Source: Burkholderia sp. NRF60-BP8
GTDB lineage: Bacteria; Pseudomonadota; Gammaproteobacteria; Burkholderiales; Burkholderiaceae
NCBI RefSeq assembly: GCF_001522585.2
Contig: NZ_CP013373.1
Location: forward strand, 1,860,001 to 1,924,000
Length of the DNA: 64,000 bases
Direction of reading: 5' to 3'
The position numbers were made by a program, and so were the translations under genes. Below, piece by piece: positions 9,650 to 19,487 of the stretch. The number at the start of each line of letters is the position of its first letter. The first letter of the stretch is position 1. Below the pieces are notes generated by a model. It worked only from the letters and a program-made list of their open reading frames with translations. It searched no databases and was not told where the DNA came from.

Positions 9650-9675
9650 ATTCAAATACAGGTGTGTATTAGAAT
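9650..9675. promoter_or_regulatory. TetR-type operator between repressor and RND operon
   Basis: Arms ATTCAAATACA (9650-9660) and TGTATTAGAAT (9665-9675) are complementary at 10 of 11 positions around the spacer GGTG. Size and symmetry fit a TetR dimer site, and it is the only AT-rich dyad in the intergenic region. Confidence 0.65.
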
Positions 9676-9794
9676 TCGCCACAGTTTCCGAAGATGTCGT
9701 TCGTCTGTCCGCGTGCGCCGGTGCCGGCGCCGCTCGGGGCAAGCGCCCGCCGCGCTTGCCGGCTTCGTACCGCTCCACCTCACCTGGGGGTTTC

Positions 9795-10904
9795 GTGAAT
9801 CGCTCCGGTTCCCGCGCCGCGCTGCTGATCGGCGCCGCGCTCGTCCTTGCCGCCTGTCATCCGAAAGAATCCGCACCGCCCGCCCCGCGCCCCGTCGTCG
9901 CGCTGCCCGCACGGGCCGACACCCTCGCGGCCGCGCGCACGCTGCCCGGCGACATCCAGCCGCGCTACGCCACCCCACTGTCGTTCCGCATCGCCGGCAA
10001 GATCATCGAGCGCCGGGTGCGGCTCGGCGATACGGTGAAGGTCGGCCAGGTCGTTGCGCTGCTCGATCCGTCCGACGTCGAGAAGAACGCCGCAAGCGCG
10101 CAGGCGCAACTCGATGCCGCGACGCACACCCTCGCGTTCGCGAAGCAGCAGCTCGATCGCGATCGCGCGCAGGCCCGCGAAAACCTGATCGCGACCGCGC
10201 AGCTCGAACAGACCCAGAACAGCTACACGTCGGCGCTCGCGCAACGCGACCAGGCGCAGCAGCAGCTCGCGCTCGCGAAGAACCAGCTGCGCTACGCGAC
10301 GCTCGTCGCCGATCATGCGGGCGCCATCACCGCCGAACAGGCCGATACCGGCCAGAACGTGTCGGCCGGCCAGCCGGTCTACCAGCTCGCGTGGTCGGGC
10401 GACGTCGACGTGGTCAGCGACGTGCCCGAGGCCGCGCTCGCGTCGCTCGCGCCCGGTCACGCGGCCACCGTCACGCTGCCGGCGCTGCCGGGTCGCCGGT
10501 TCGCCGCGAAAGTCCGCGAAATCGCGCCGGCCGCCGATCCGCAAAGCCGCACCTATCGCGTGAAACTCACGCTCGGCGCGCCCGATCCGGCGATCCGGCT
10601 CGGGATGACCGCGGACGTCGCGTTCGACGGCGCACCGGCCGCCGCCGATACGCAGCCAATCACGCTGCCTGCGACCGCGCTGTTCCACGACGGCGCGCAT
10701 CCGGCCGTCTGGGTCGTGCGCGCGAAGGACGACACGCTCGAGTTGCGCCGCGTCGACGTCGCGCGCTTCAACGAGCGCACCGTCACCGTGTCGCACGGGC
10801 TGCAACCGGGCGAGCGCGTCGTGCTGCAGGGCGTGCATACGGTCAGCGCGGGCGAGAAGGTGCGCGCGATCGCGCCGCTGCATCCGGAGGACTTCGCATC
10901 GTGA
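9795..10904 (+). CDS. RND efflux periplasmic adaptor (membrane fusion) lipoprotein
   Basis: A 369-residue HlyD/AcrA-type adaptor. The GTG start at 9795 follows GGGGG and yields a lipoprotein signal peptide with lipobox LAAC (Cys21). The body contains the barrel-sandwich lipoyl segments (IIERRVRLGDTVKVGQVVALLD and DHAGAITAEQADTGQNVSAGQ) flanking a long alpha-helical hairpin rich in Gln/Ala/Asp. It links the inner-membrane pump to the outer-membrane channel. Its stop overlaps the pump start by four bases (GTGA), so translation is coupled. Confidence 0.9.
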   Translation: MNRSGSRAALLIGAALVLAACHPKESAPPAPRPVVALPARADTLAAARTLPGDIQPRYATPLSFRIAGKIIERRVRLGDTVKVGQVVALLDPSDVEKNAASAQAQLDAATHTLAFAKQQLDRDRAQARENLIATAQLEQTQNSYTSALAQRDQAQQQLALAKNQLRYATLVADHAGAITAEQADTGQNVSAGQPVYQLAWSGDVDVVSDVPEAALASLAPGHAATVTLPALPGRRFAAKVREIAPAADPQSRTYRVKLTLGAPDPAIRLGMTADVAFDGAPAAADTQPITLPATALFHDGAHPAVWVVRAKDDTLELRRVDVARFNERTVTVSHGLQPGERVVLQGVHTVSAGEKVRAIAPLHPEDFAS

Positions 10905-13900
10905 GCGTCTCCCACGAAGAAGGCCGGTTCAACCTGTCCGCATGGGCGCTGCGCCACCAGGCGCTGGTCGTCTACCTGATCGCGCTCGCGACGCTCGCGG
11001 GCATCCTCGCGTACACGCGGCTCGCGCAATCCGAAGACCCGCCGTTCACGTTCCGCGTGATGGTGATCCGCACGTTCTGGCCTGGCGCGAGCGCGCGGCA
11101 GGTACAGGAACAGGTGACCGACCGGATCGGCCGCAAGCTGCAGGAAACGCCGGCCATCGACTTCCTGCGCAGCTATTCGCGCCCCGGCGAATCGCTGATC
11201 TTCTTCACGATGAAGGATTCGGCGCCGGTGAAGGACGTGCCCGAGACCTGGTACCAGATCCGCAAGAAAGTGGGCGACATCGGCTATACGTTGCCGCCCG
11301 GCGTGCAGGGCCCGTTCTTCAACGACGAATTCGGCGACGTCTACACCAACATCTGGACGCTCGAGGGCGACGGCTTCACGCCCGCGCAACTGCACGACTA
11401 CGCGGACCAGTTGCGCACCGTGCTGCTGCGCGTGCCAGGCGTCGGCAAGGTCGACTATTTCGGCGACCCCGACCAGCGGATCTTCATCGAGGTGAACAAC
11501 GCGCAGCTCACGCGCCTCGGCATCTCGCCGCAGCAGCTCGGGCAGGCGATCAACGCGCAGAACGACGTGTCGTCGGCCGGCGTGCTGACGACCGCCGACG
11601 ATCGCGTGTTCGTGCGGCCGAGCGGCCAGTTCGACAACGTCGGCGCGATCGCCGATACGCTGATCCGCATCAACGGCCGCACGTTCCGGCTCGGCGATCT
11701 CGCCACGGTCCGGCGCGGCTACGACGATCCGACCGTCACGCAGATGCGCAGCAACGGCAAGGCCGTGCTCGGCATCGGCGTCACGATGCAGCCGGGCGGC
11801 GACGTGATCCGGCTCGGCAAGGCGCTCGACGCCGAATCGAAGCAGTTGCAGGCGCAACTGCCTGCGGGGCTGAAGCTCGTCGAGGTGTCGAGCATGCCGC
11901 ACGCGGTCTCGCATTCGGTCGACGACTTCCTCGAAGCCGTCGCCGAAGCGGTCGCGATCGTGCTGGTCGTGAGCCTCGTGTCGCTCGGGCTGCGCACCGG
12001 GATGGTCGTCGTGATCTCGATCCCGGTCGTGCTCGCCGTCACCGCGCTGTTCATGTACCTGTTCGACATCGGGCTGCACAAGGTGTCGCTCGGCACGCTC
12101 GTGCTCGCGCTCGGGCTGCTCGTCGACGACGCGATCATCGCGGTCGAGATGATGGCCGTGAAGCTCGAACAGGGCTACAGCCGCGCGCGCGCCGCCGCGT
12201 TCGCGTACACCAGCACCGCGTTCCCGATGCTGACGGGCACGCTCGTCACGGTATCGGGCTTCCTGCCGATCGCGCTCGCGAAATCGAGCACCGGCGAATA
12301 CACGCGCTCGATCTTCGAGGTGTCGGCGATCGCGCTGATCGCGTCGTGGTTCGCGGCCGTCGTGCTGATCCCGCTGCTGGGCTTCCACATGCTGCCCGAG
12401 CGCAAGCGGCACGCGCACGAGGCGCACCTGCCCGACGATCACGAGCACGACATCTACGACACCCGCTTCTACCGGCGGCTGCGCGGCTGGATCGACTGGT
12501 GCATCGAGCGGCGCTTCGTCGTGCTGCTGATCACGGGCGCCCTCTTCGTCGTGGCGATGATGGGCTTCTCGCTGGTGCCGCAGCAGTTCTTCCCGAGCTC
12601 CGACCGGCCCGAGCTGCTGGTCGACCTGCGGCTGCCCGAAGGCGCGTCGTTCGCGGCGACGCTGCGCGAGACCGAGCGTCTCGAGAAAGTGCTCGACAAG
12701 CGCCCCGAGATCGATCATTCGGTGAACTTCGTCGGCAGCGGCGCGCCGCGCTTCTACCTGCCGCTCGACCAGCAACTGCAACTGCCGAACTTCGCGCAGT
12801 TCGTGATCACCGCGAAATCGGTCGAGGATCGCGAGAAGCTCGCGACCTGGCTCGAAACCACGCTGCGCGACCGCTTCCCGGCCGTGCGCTGGCGGCTGTC
12901 GCGGCTCGAGAACGGGCCGCCGGTCGGCTATCCGGTGCAGTTCCGCGTGAGCGGCGACAGCATCGCGACGGTCCGCTCGATCGCCGAGAAGGTCGCGGCG
13001 ACGATGCGCGGCGATGCGCGCACGGTCAACGTGCAGTTCGACTGGGACGAGCCGGCCGAACGCTCGGTACGCTTCGAGCTCGACCAGAAGAAGGCGCGCG
13101 AGCTGAACGTCACGTCGCAGGACGTGTCGAGCTTCCTCGCGATGACGCTGTCCGGCACGACCGTCACGCAGTATCGCGAGCGCGACAAGCTGATCGCCGT
13201 CGACCTGCGCGCGCCGCAGGCCGATCGCGTCGATCCGGCAAAACTCGCGGGCCTCGCGCTGCCGACGCCGAACGGCCCCGTGCCGCTCGGCTCGCTCGGC
13301 CGCTTCACGCCGACGCTCGAATACGGCGTCGTGTGGGAGCGCGACCGCCAGCCGACCATCACCGTGCAGTCGGACGTGCGCGCCGGCGCACAGGGCATCG
13401 ACGTCACGCACGCGGTCGACGCGAAGCTGAACGCGCTGCGCGCGCAGTTGCCGGTCGGCTATCGGGTCGACATCGGCGGTTCGGTCGAGGAAAGCGCGAA
13501 GGCGCAGACGTCGATCAACGCGCAGATGCCGCTGATGGCGATCGCCGTGTTCACGCTGCTGATGATCCAGCTGCAGAGCTTCTCGCGCATGCTGATGGTC
13601 GTGCTGACCGCGCCGCTCGGGCTGATCGGCGTGGTCGCGACGCTGCTGCTGTTCGGCCAGCCGTTCGGCTTCGTCGCGATGCTCGGCGTGATCGCGATGT
13701 TCGGGATCATCATGCGCAACTCGGTGATCCTCGTCGATCAGATCGAGCAGGACATCGCGGTCGGTCACGGCCGCGTCGACGCGATCATCGGCGCGACCGT
13801 GCGGCGTTTCCGGCCGATCACGCTGACGGCCGCGGCCGCCGTGCTCGCGCTGATTCCGCTGTTGCGCTCGAACTTCTTCGGGCCGATGGCGACCGCGCTG

Positions 13901-14050
13901 ATGGGCGGCATCACGAGCGCGACCGTGCTGACGCTGTTCTACCTGCCCGCGCTGTACGCGACGTGGTTCCGCGTGAAGCGCGACGAACGCGACCCGCACG
14001 ACGGCCCGCCGCCAAGCGGCAGCACGCCGGCCGCGCCGTCGGGAGCCTGA
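10901..14050 (+). CDS. RND (AcrB-type) multidrug efflux pump
   Basis: A 1049-residue resistance-nodulation-division transporter. It has the expected plan: TM1 at about residues 20-35, a large periplasmic loop, TM2-6 with the proton-relay motif LGLLVDDAIIAVE near residue 405, then a second periplasmic loop and TM8-12 (LGVIAMFGIIMRNSVILVDQIEQ). Start GTG 10901 has GGAGG nine bases upstream. It works with the adaptor and outer-membrane protein encoded on either side. Substrates cannot be read from sequence. Confidence 0.92.
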   Translation: MSVSHEEGRFNLSAWALRHQALVVYLIALATLAGILAYTRLAQSEDPPFTFRVMVIRTFWPGASARQVQEQVTDRIGRKLQETPAIDFLRSYSRPGESLIFFTMKDSAPVKDVPETWYQIRKKVGDIGYTLPPGVQGPFFNDEFGDVYTNIWTLEGDGFTPAQLHDYADQLRTVLLRVPGVGKVDYFGDPDQRIFIEVNNAQLTRLGISPQQLGQAINAQNDVSSAGVLTTADDRVFVRPSGQFDNVGAIADTLIRINGRTFRLGDLATVRRGYDDPTVTQMRSNGKAVLGIGVTMQPGGDVIRLGKALDAESKQLQAQLPAGLKLVEVSSMPHAVSHSVDDFLEAVAEAVAIVLVVSLVSLGLRTGMVVVISIPVVLAVTALFMYLFDIGLHKVSLGTLVLALGLLVDDAIIAVEMMAVKLEQGYSRARAAAFAYTSTAFPMLTGTLVTVSGFLPIALAKSSTGEYTRSIFEVSAIALIASWFAAVVLIPLLGFHMLPERKRHAHEAHLPDDHEHDIYDTRFYRRLRGWIDWCIERRFVVLLITGALFVVAMMGFSLVPQQFFPSSDRPELLVDLRLPEGASFAATLRETERLEKVLDKRPEIDHSVNFVGSGAPRFYLPLDQQLQLPNFAQFVITAKSVEDREKLATWLETTLRDRFPAVRWRLSRLENGPPVGYPVQFRVSGDSIATVRSIAEKVAATMRGDARTVNVQFDWDEPAERSVRFELDQKKARELNVTSQDVSSFLAMTLSGTTVTQYRERDKLIAVDLRAPQADRVDPAKLAGLALPTPNGPVPLGSLGRFTPTLEYGVVWERDRQPTITVQSDVRAGAQGIDVTHAVDAKLNALRAQLPVGYRVDIGGSVEESAKAQTSINAQMPLMAIAVFTLLMIQLQSFSRMLMVVLTAPLGLIGVVATLLLFGQPFGFVAMLGVIAMFGIIMRNSVILVDQIEQDIAVGHGRVDAIIGATVRRFRPITLTAAAAVLALIPLLRSNFFGPMATALMGGITSATVLTLFYLPALYATWFRVKRDERDPHDGPPPSGSTPAAPSGA

Positions 14051-14052
14051 CC

Positions 14053-15606
14053 ATGGATCGATCGATGACCCTGAAAACCAAAGCCGTGCGGGCGCTCGCG
14101 CTGGCGAGCGTCGCCGGCCCGCTCGCGGGCTGCGCGTGGTTCGCGCCGAGCGGCGAGCCGCCCGCGATGCCGTCGCCCGCGCACTACGGCGCGGCGCCGC
14201 AAGTCGAGCAGACCGTGTCCGCGCACGGTGTCGCGCAGCAGTTCGAGGTCGGCGCGCGGCCGGTGCCGGACTGGTGGAAGCAGTACCGTTCCGATGCGCT
14301 GAACGCGCTCGTCGACGAAGGGCTGCGCAACAACCCGACGCTGAGTGCGGCGTCGCATTCGCTGGATGCCGCGCGCGAACAGTTGCGCGGGCAGATCGGC
14401 AGTTCGATGCTGCCGTCGATCGACGCGGTCGGCCAGGCCGCGCGCCAGCGCGCGCTCGGCGTACCGATTCCCGCGCTCGGCGCGCCGACGCTGTTGTACG
14501 ACACGTTCGTCGGGCAACTGCAGGCGAGCTATACGGTCGACCTGTTCGGCGTGTCGCGCTTCGCGAACCGCGCGCTCGCGAAACGCGTCGACGTCAGCGC
14601 GTTCCAGCTCGAATCCGCGCGGCGCGCGCTGGCCGCGAACATCGTGACCGCGTCGATCACCGTGGCGGTGCTCGATGCACAGATCGAGACGACCGAACGG
14701 CTCGTCGCGCTCGCGAACGACCAGGCGCACGACGCCGAGCGCCGCCATGCGCTCGGTTCGGCATCGCGCAGCGACGCGCTGACGGCCCGGCAAAGCGCCG
14801 ACACGTTCGCGGCGAGCCTGCCCGCGCTGCGCCAGCAGCGCGACTCGGCGCGCCATGCGCTCGCGGTGCTGGTCGGCCGCACGCCCGACCGGCCGCCGGC
14901 CGATCTCGCGCTCGCCGATCTGCACCTGCCCGAGCAGGTGCCCGTCGTCGTGCCGTCGGACCTGCTGCAAAGCCGCCCGGACATCCAGGCCGCGGACGCG
15001 GGGCTGAAGGCCGCCGCCGCCGAAGTGGGCCTCGCGACCGCGCAGATGTTTCCGCAACTGTCGCTGTCGGCGGCGATGGGCAAAGGCGGCTTCAGCTGGC
15101 CGACGATGCTGTCGGGCGCCGGCGCGATCTGGAACGTCGGCGCATCGCTGAGCCAGCCGATCTTCCACGGCGGCGCGCTGCTCGCCCAGCGTCGCGCAGC
15201 GAAGGCGACCTACGAGGCCGCGGTCGACCAGTACAAGCAGGCGGTGCTCGGCGCGTTCCAGAACGTCGCCGATTCGCTCGCGGCGCTCGAGCACGACGCG
15301 CAGGCGCTCGATGCGTCGTCGCGCGCCGCGCTGTCCGCGCGGGGCGCCTACGACGACGCGGCCGCCCGCGTGCGGCTCGGCGCGCTGCCGCCATCGGCCG
15401 CGCGCGCGAGCGAGTTGCAGTACCGCAATGCGCGGCTCGACGAGATTCGCGCGACCGGCGCACGGTTCGCGGATACCGCGCGGCTCTACCAGGCGATGGG
15501 CACGCCGCCGGCGGGCAACGGCGACGGGTCCCGTAAAACCGCCGGCGCAGCCGGCAGGGACGCGCGCGCCGCCGCCACGCCCGACGGTGCATCCTCGACC
15601 CAGTAG
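14053..15606 (+). CDS. NodT-type outer membrane efflux channel lipoprotein
   Basis: A 517-residue TolC-like outer membrane factor of the NodT family. The lipoprotein signal ends in PLAGC at about Cys27; RPVPDWWKQYRSDALNALVDEGLRNNPTL is the usual start of the first TolC repeat, and a second OEP repeat begins near DLLQSRPDIQAADAGLKAAAAEVG. It completes the tripartite pump two bases after the RND gene. The start at 14053 follows GGGAG; ATG 14065 is a possible alternative. The Ala/Gly-rich C-terminal tail is low complexity. Confidence 0.9.
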   Translation: MDRSMTLKTKAVRALALASVAGPLAGCAWFAPSGEPPAMPSPAHYGAAPQVEQTVSAHGVAQQFEVGARPVPDWWKQYRSDALNALVDEGLRNNPTLSAASHSLDAAREQLRGQIGSSMLPSIDAVGQAARQRALGVPIPALGAPTLLYDTFVGQLQASYTVDLFGVSRFANRALAKRVDVSAFQLESARRALAANIVTASITVAVLDAQIETTERLVALANDQAHDAERRHALGSASRSDALTARQSADTFAASLPALRQQRDSARHALAVLVGRTPDRPPADLALADLHLPEQVPVVVPSDLLQSRPDIQAADAGLKAAAAEVGLATAQMFPQLSLSAAMGKGGFSWPTMLSGAGAIWNVGASLSQPIFHGGALLAQRRAAKATYEAAVDQYKQAVLGAFQNVADSLAALEHDAQALDASSRAALSARGAYDDAAARVRLGALPPSAARASELQYRNARLDEIRATGARFADTARLYQAMGTPPAGNGDGSRKTAGAAGRDARAAATPDGASSTQ

Positions 15607-15616
15607 CGCATTCCTT

Positions 15617-15659
15617 CGATCGGACGGGCGTGCGACGCCCCGCCACGTCCGTCCGATCG
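15617..15659 (+). terminator. inverted repeat after the RND operon, possible terminator
   Basis: Arms CGATCGGACG (15617-15626) and CGTCCGATCG (15650-15659) are perfectly complementary, with a 23-base loop that can itself fold. There is no downstream T-run, so termination is only a suggestion. Confidence 0.4.
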
Positions 15660-15671
15660 CCGATCTTCCGC

Positions 15672-15702
15672 TTGACCCTCACGTAGCGTAACGTTCGAGA
15701 CT
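15672..15702 (+). promoter_or_regulatory. MerR-type promoter upstream of the MerR regulator
   Basis: TTGACC (15672-15677) is followed after a 19-base spacer by GAGACT (15697-15702). The spacer contains the interrupted dyad ACGTAGCGTAACGT. An overlong spacer holding a dyad is the hallmark of promoters activated by MerR-family proteins, so the gene is probably autoregulated. Confidence 0.45.
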
Positions 15703-15729
15703 CCAGTGTGCGCACCAACGGAGGAACGA

Positions 15730-16758
15730 ATGCGGCTGAAAGTGGGAGAACTGGCGAAACGCACCGGGCTGACCGTCCGCACGCTTCATCACTATCACGC
15801 AATCGGTCTGCTGACGCCTTCGGCGCGCGCCGACAACGGCTACCGGCTGTACGACCGCGACGACATCGCCCGGCTCCACCAGATCCAGGCCCTGCGTCGC
15901 TTCGGACTGTCGCTCGCCGAAATCGGCGATTACCTGAACCGGCCCGGCACCCCGCTCGTCGATCTCGTCGCCAAGCAGATCGCGTCGCTCGACCGCCAGC
16001 TCGCGCAAACCGCGCAGCTGCGCGAGCGGCTCGCGAGCCTGCATGCGCAGCTCGCGGCGGGCGCCGAGCCGGAACTGGCCGATTGGCTCACCACACTGGA
16101 GTTGATGACCGTGTACGACAAATATTTCTCCGAGGAAGAACTCGCTCGCCTGCCGATGTACCAGAAGAGCCAGGCCGGCGACGCCGAATGGATCGCGCTC
16201 GTTGCCGAAGTGCGAGCGCTGCACGATGCGGGCGTGCCCGCCGAGGACGAGCGCGTGCGCGCGCTCGCCGCGCGCTGGATGGCGCTGCTGGTACGCGACA
16301 CGAACAACGATCCGCGCTTGCTCGCGAAGCTGAACCTGATGCACGAGCAGGAACCGTCGATGCAGTCGAAGATCGGCATTTCGACCGCATTGCGCGACTA
16401 CGTGCTGCGTGCCTCGTCGGAAACGAAGATGCGCCTCTTCGAGAAGTACCTCGCGCCGGACGAGATCCGCTTCATGCGGGCGCACTATCGCGAACGCGCG
16501 ACGGAATGGCCACAACTGATGGCCGACGTGCGCGACGCGGTCGAATCGGGCGTGCCACCCGATTCGCCGCAAGGCCGTGCGCTCGCGCAGCGCTGGCTCG
16601 AACTGTTCTGCAGCTACGCGGGCCACGATCCGGCCACGCACGCGAAATTCCGCGCGGCGCTGGCGAACGAGCCGGCGCTGACGAAGGATTCGTGGGCCGA
16701 CGACACGCTGATCGGTTTCGTGCGCGAAGCGATGGCGCAGCTGGCGCCGGTGCGCTGA
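15730..16758 (+). CDS. MerR-family regulator with tandem TipAS-like ligand domains
   Basis: A 342-residue MerR-family protein. Residues 1-70 are the winged-helix DNA-binding domain (MRLKVGELAKRTGLTVRTLH), followed by the dimerisation coiled coil. The C-terminal part contains two related TipAS-like antibiotic-recognition segments: one from YDKYFSEEELARL to WMALL (about residues 127-200) and one from FEKYLAPDEIRFM to WLELF (about 238-300). Most TipA-like proteins carry one such domain. GGAGGAACG precedes the start. It stands alone, between the efflux operon and the sulfide cluster, and probably senses a small drug-like ligand. Confidence 0.85.
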   Translation: MRLKVGELAKRTGLTVRTLHHYHAIGLLTPSARADNGYRLYDRDDIARLHQIQALRRFGLSLAEIGDYLNRPGTPLVDLVAKQIASLDRQLAQTAQLRERLASLHAQLAAGAEPELADWLTTLELMTVYDKYFSEEELARLPMYQKSQAGDAEWIALVAEVRALHDAGVPAEDERVRALAARWMALLVRDTNNDPRLLAKLNLMHEQEPSMQSKIGISTALRDYVLRASSETKMRLFEKYLAPDEIRFMRAHYRERATEWPQLMADVRDAVESGVPPDSPQGRALAQRWLELFCSYAGHDPATHAKFRAALANEPALTKDSWADDTLIGFVREAMAQLAPVR

Positions 16759-16917
16759 TCGCATGATGCGCGGGCGGCAAGCGGGTTTCCTGCTCGTCGC
16801 CCGTTTCACCATCGGCAGCCGGCATCGCGTGCTGTGCGACGTACCCGGCGCATCCGGAGACGAACGCGCCATGATCGGCAAAGCCGCGTGCCGCCGCCGG
16901 CCGCGCTGCAGGCCCGT

Positions 16918-18315
<1,398 letters not shown>

Positions 18316-18352
18316 GCGCAGGCTCGCTCGGCGGAGAGGCGCCCGGACGGAC

Positions 18353-18400
18353 TGCCAGGCTGACTGCCAATTCTGCCACGACACTGCCAGTTGTGGCAGT
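18353..18400. promoter_or_regulatory. cluster of TGCCA repeats, probable FisR upstream activating sequence
   Basis: TGCCA occurs at 18353, 18365, 18374 and 18385, and its complement TGGCA at 18394. The last pair forms the perfect dyad ACTGCCA-gttg-TGGCAGT (18383-18400). The block lies 108-155 bases upstream of the -24/-12 promoter, the usual distance for a sigma-54 enhancer, and just upstream of fisR itself. Confidence 0.65.
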
Positions 18401-18507
18401 CCCTGTCAGCCACCGGCTGTCGTTGTCGCCCTCGCGGCGACGCCGGCGCACCGAAAACCCGAGCCGAATCAAGTCCCTGGCGCATCGGCCGGTGCCGCGC
18501 CGCCCGC

Positions 18508-18523
18508 TGGCACGCTTCTTGAA
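18508..18523 (+). promoter_or_regulatory. sigma-54 (-24/-12) promoter of the sulfide oxidation operon
   Basis: CTGGCACGCTTCTTGAA (18507-18523) matches the consensus TGGCAC-N5-TTGCW at all but one position, and the GG and GA dinucleotides are separated by exactly ten bases. Transcription would begin near 18534, upstream of the GTG start at 18569. Confidence 0.82.
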
Positions 18524-18568
18524 ATGAAGATCGCGATTGCAGATGCAGAACCCGATCGAGGACACCCC

Positions 18569-19453
18569 GTGAGCAACGCCCCCGCCCTGTCGGTCGAAGG
18601 CTTTTTCGACCCGGCGACCCACACCGTCAGCTATCTGCTGCTCGATACGGCGAGCCGCGCGTGCGCGCTGATCGACAGCGTGCTCGACTACGACCCGAAA
18701 TCCGGCCGCACCCGCACCGTCAGCGCCGACCGGCTGATCGCGCGTGTCGCCGAGCTCGGCGCGACCGTGCACTGGCTGCTGGAGACGCACGTGCACGCCG
18801 ACCACCTGTCGGCCGCGCCGTACCTGAAAACGCAGGTCGGCGGCCAGATCGCGATCGGCTCGCACGTGCGCCGCGTGCAGCACGTGTTCGGCACGCTGTT
18901 CAACGCGGGCCCCGGCTTCGCGGCGGACGGCCGTCAGTTCGATCGGCTCGTCGACGACGGCGACACGCTCGCGCTCGGCGCGTTGACGATCCGCGCGCTG
19001 CACACGCCGGGCCACACGCCCGCGTGCATGACCTACTGCGTGGCCGACGCGACGCAGCGCGCGGCGTTCGTCGGCGACACGCTGTTCATGCCCGACTACG
19101 GCACGGCCCGCTGCGACTTCCCGGGCGGCGACGCGCGCACGCTGTACCGCTCGATCGCGCGCGTACTCGCGCTGCCGCCCGACACGCGCCTGTACCTGTG
19201 CCACGACTACCAGCCGGGCGGCCGCGACGTGCAGTTCGTGACGACCGTCGCCGAGCAGCGCCGCACGAACGTGCACGTGAAGGACGGCGTGACCGAGGAC
19301 GATTTCGTCGCGATGCGCACCGCGCGCGACGCGACGCTCGACATGCCCGTGCTGATGCTGCCGTCCGTGCAGGTCAACATGCGCGCCGGCCACCTGCCCG
19401 AGCCCGAAAACAACGGCGTGCGCTACCTGAAGATCCCGCTCGACGCGATCTGA
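18569..19453 (+). CDS. persulfide dioxygenase (ETHE1-like metallo-beta-lactamase fold)
   Basis: A 294-residue metallo-beta-lactamase-fold protein. The ETHE1 metal motif THVHADH is at residues 73-79; further ligands lie in HTPGHTPACMTY and CHDYQPGGRDV. The family oxidises glutathione persulfide to sulfite in the cytoplasm, detoxifying sulfane sulfur made by sulfide:quinone oxidoreductase. The GTG start with GAGGA upstream was chosen because the ATG at 18524 would lie ahead of the predicted transcription start. First gene of a pdo-sqr-permease operon controlled by the divergent FisR-like activator. Confidence 0.88.
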   Translation: MSNAPALSVEGFFDPATHTVSYLLLDTASRACALIDSVLDYDPKSGRTRTVSADRLIARVAELGATVHWLLETHVHADHLSAAPYLKTQVGGQIAIGSHVRRVQHVFGTLFNAGPGFAADGRQFDRLVDDGDTLALGALTIRALHTPGHTPACMTYCVADATQRAAFVGDTLFMPDYGTARCDFPGGDARTLYRSIARVLALPPDTRLYLCHDYQPGGRDVQFVTTVAEQRRTNVHVKDGVTEDDFVAMRTARDATLDMPVLMLPSVQVNMRAGHLPEPENNGVRYLKIPLDAI

Positions 19454-19487
19454 GCCGCGCGCCCCGCCCCCTCCGGAGAACCCCGAC

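Noticed and set aside
12000..13999. Long antisense open frames opposite the RND and many other genes
   Set aside because: They are Arg/Ala-rich shadow frames caused by high third-position GC; they have no domains or ribosome-binding sites.
18524..18526. ATG start for the persulfide dioxygenase
   Set aside because: It would be upstream of the transcription start predicted from the -24/-12 promoter; the GTG at 18569 has GAGGA and matches the family N-terminus.
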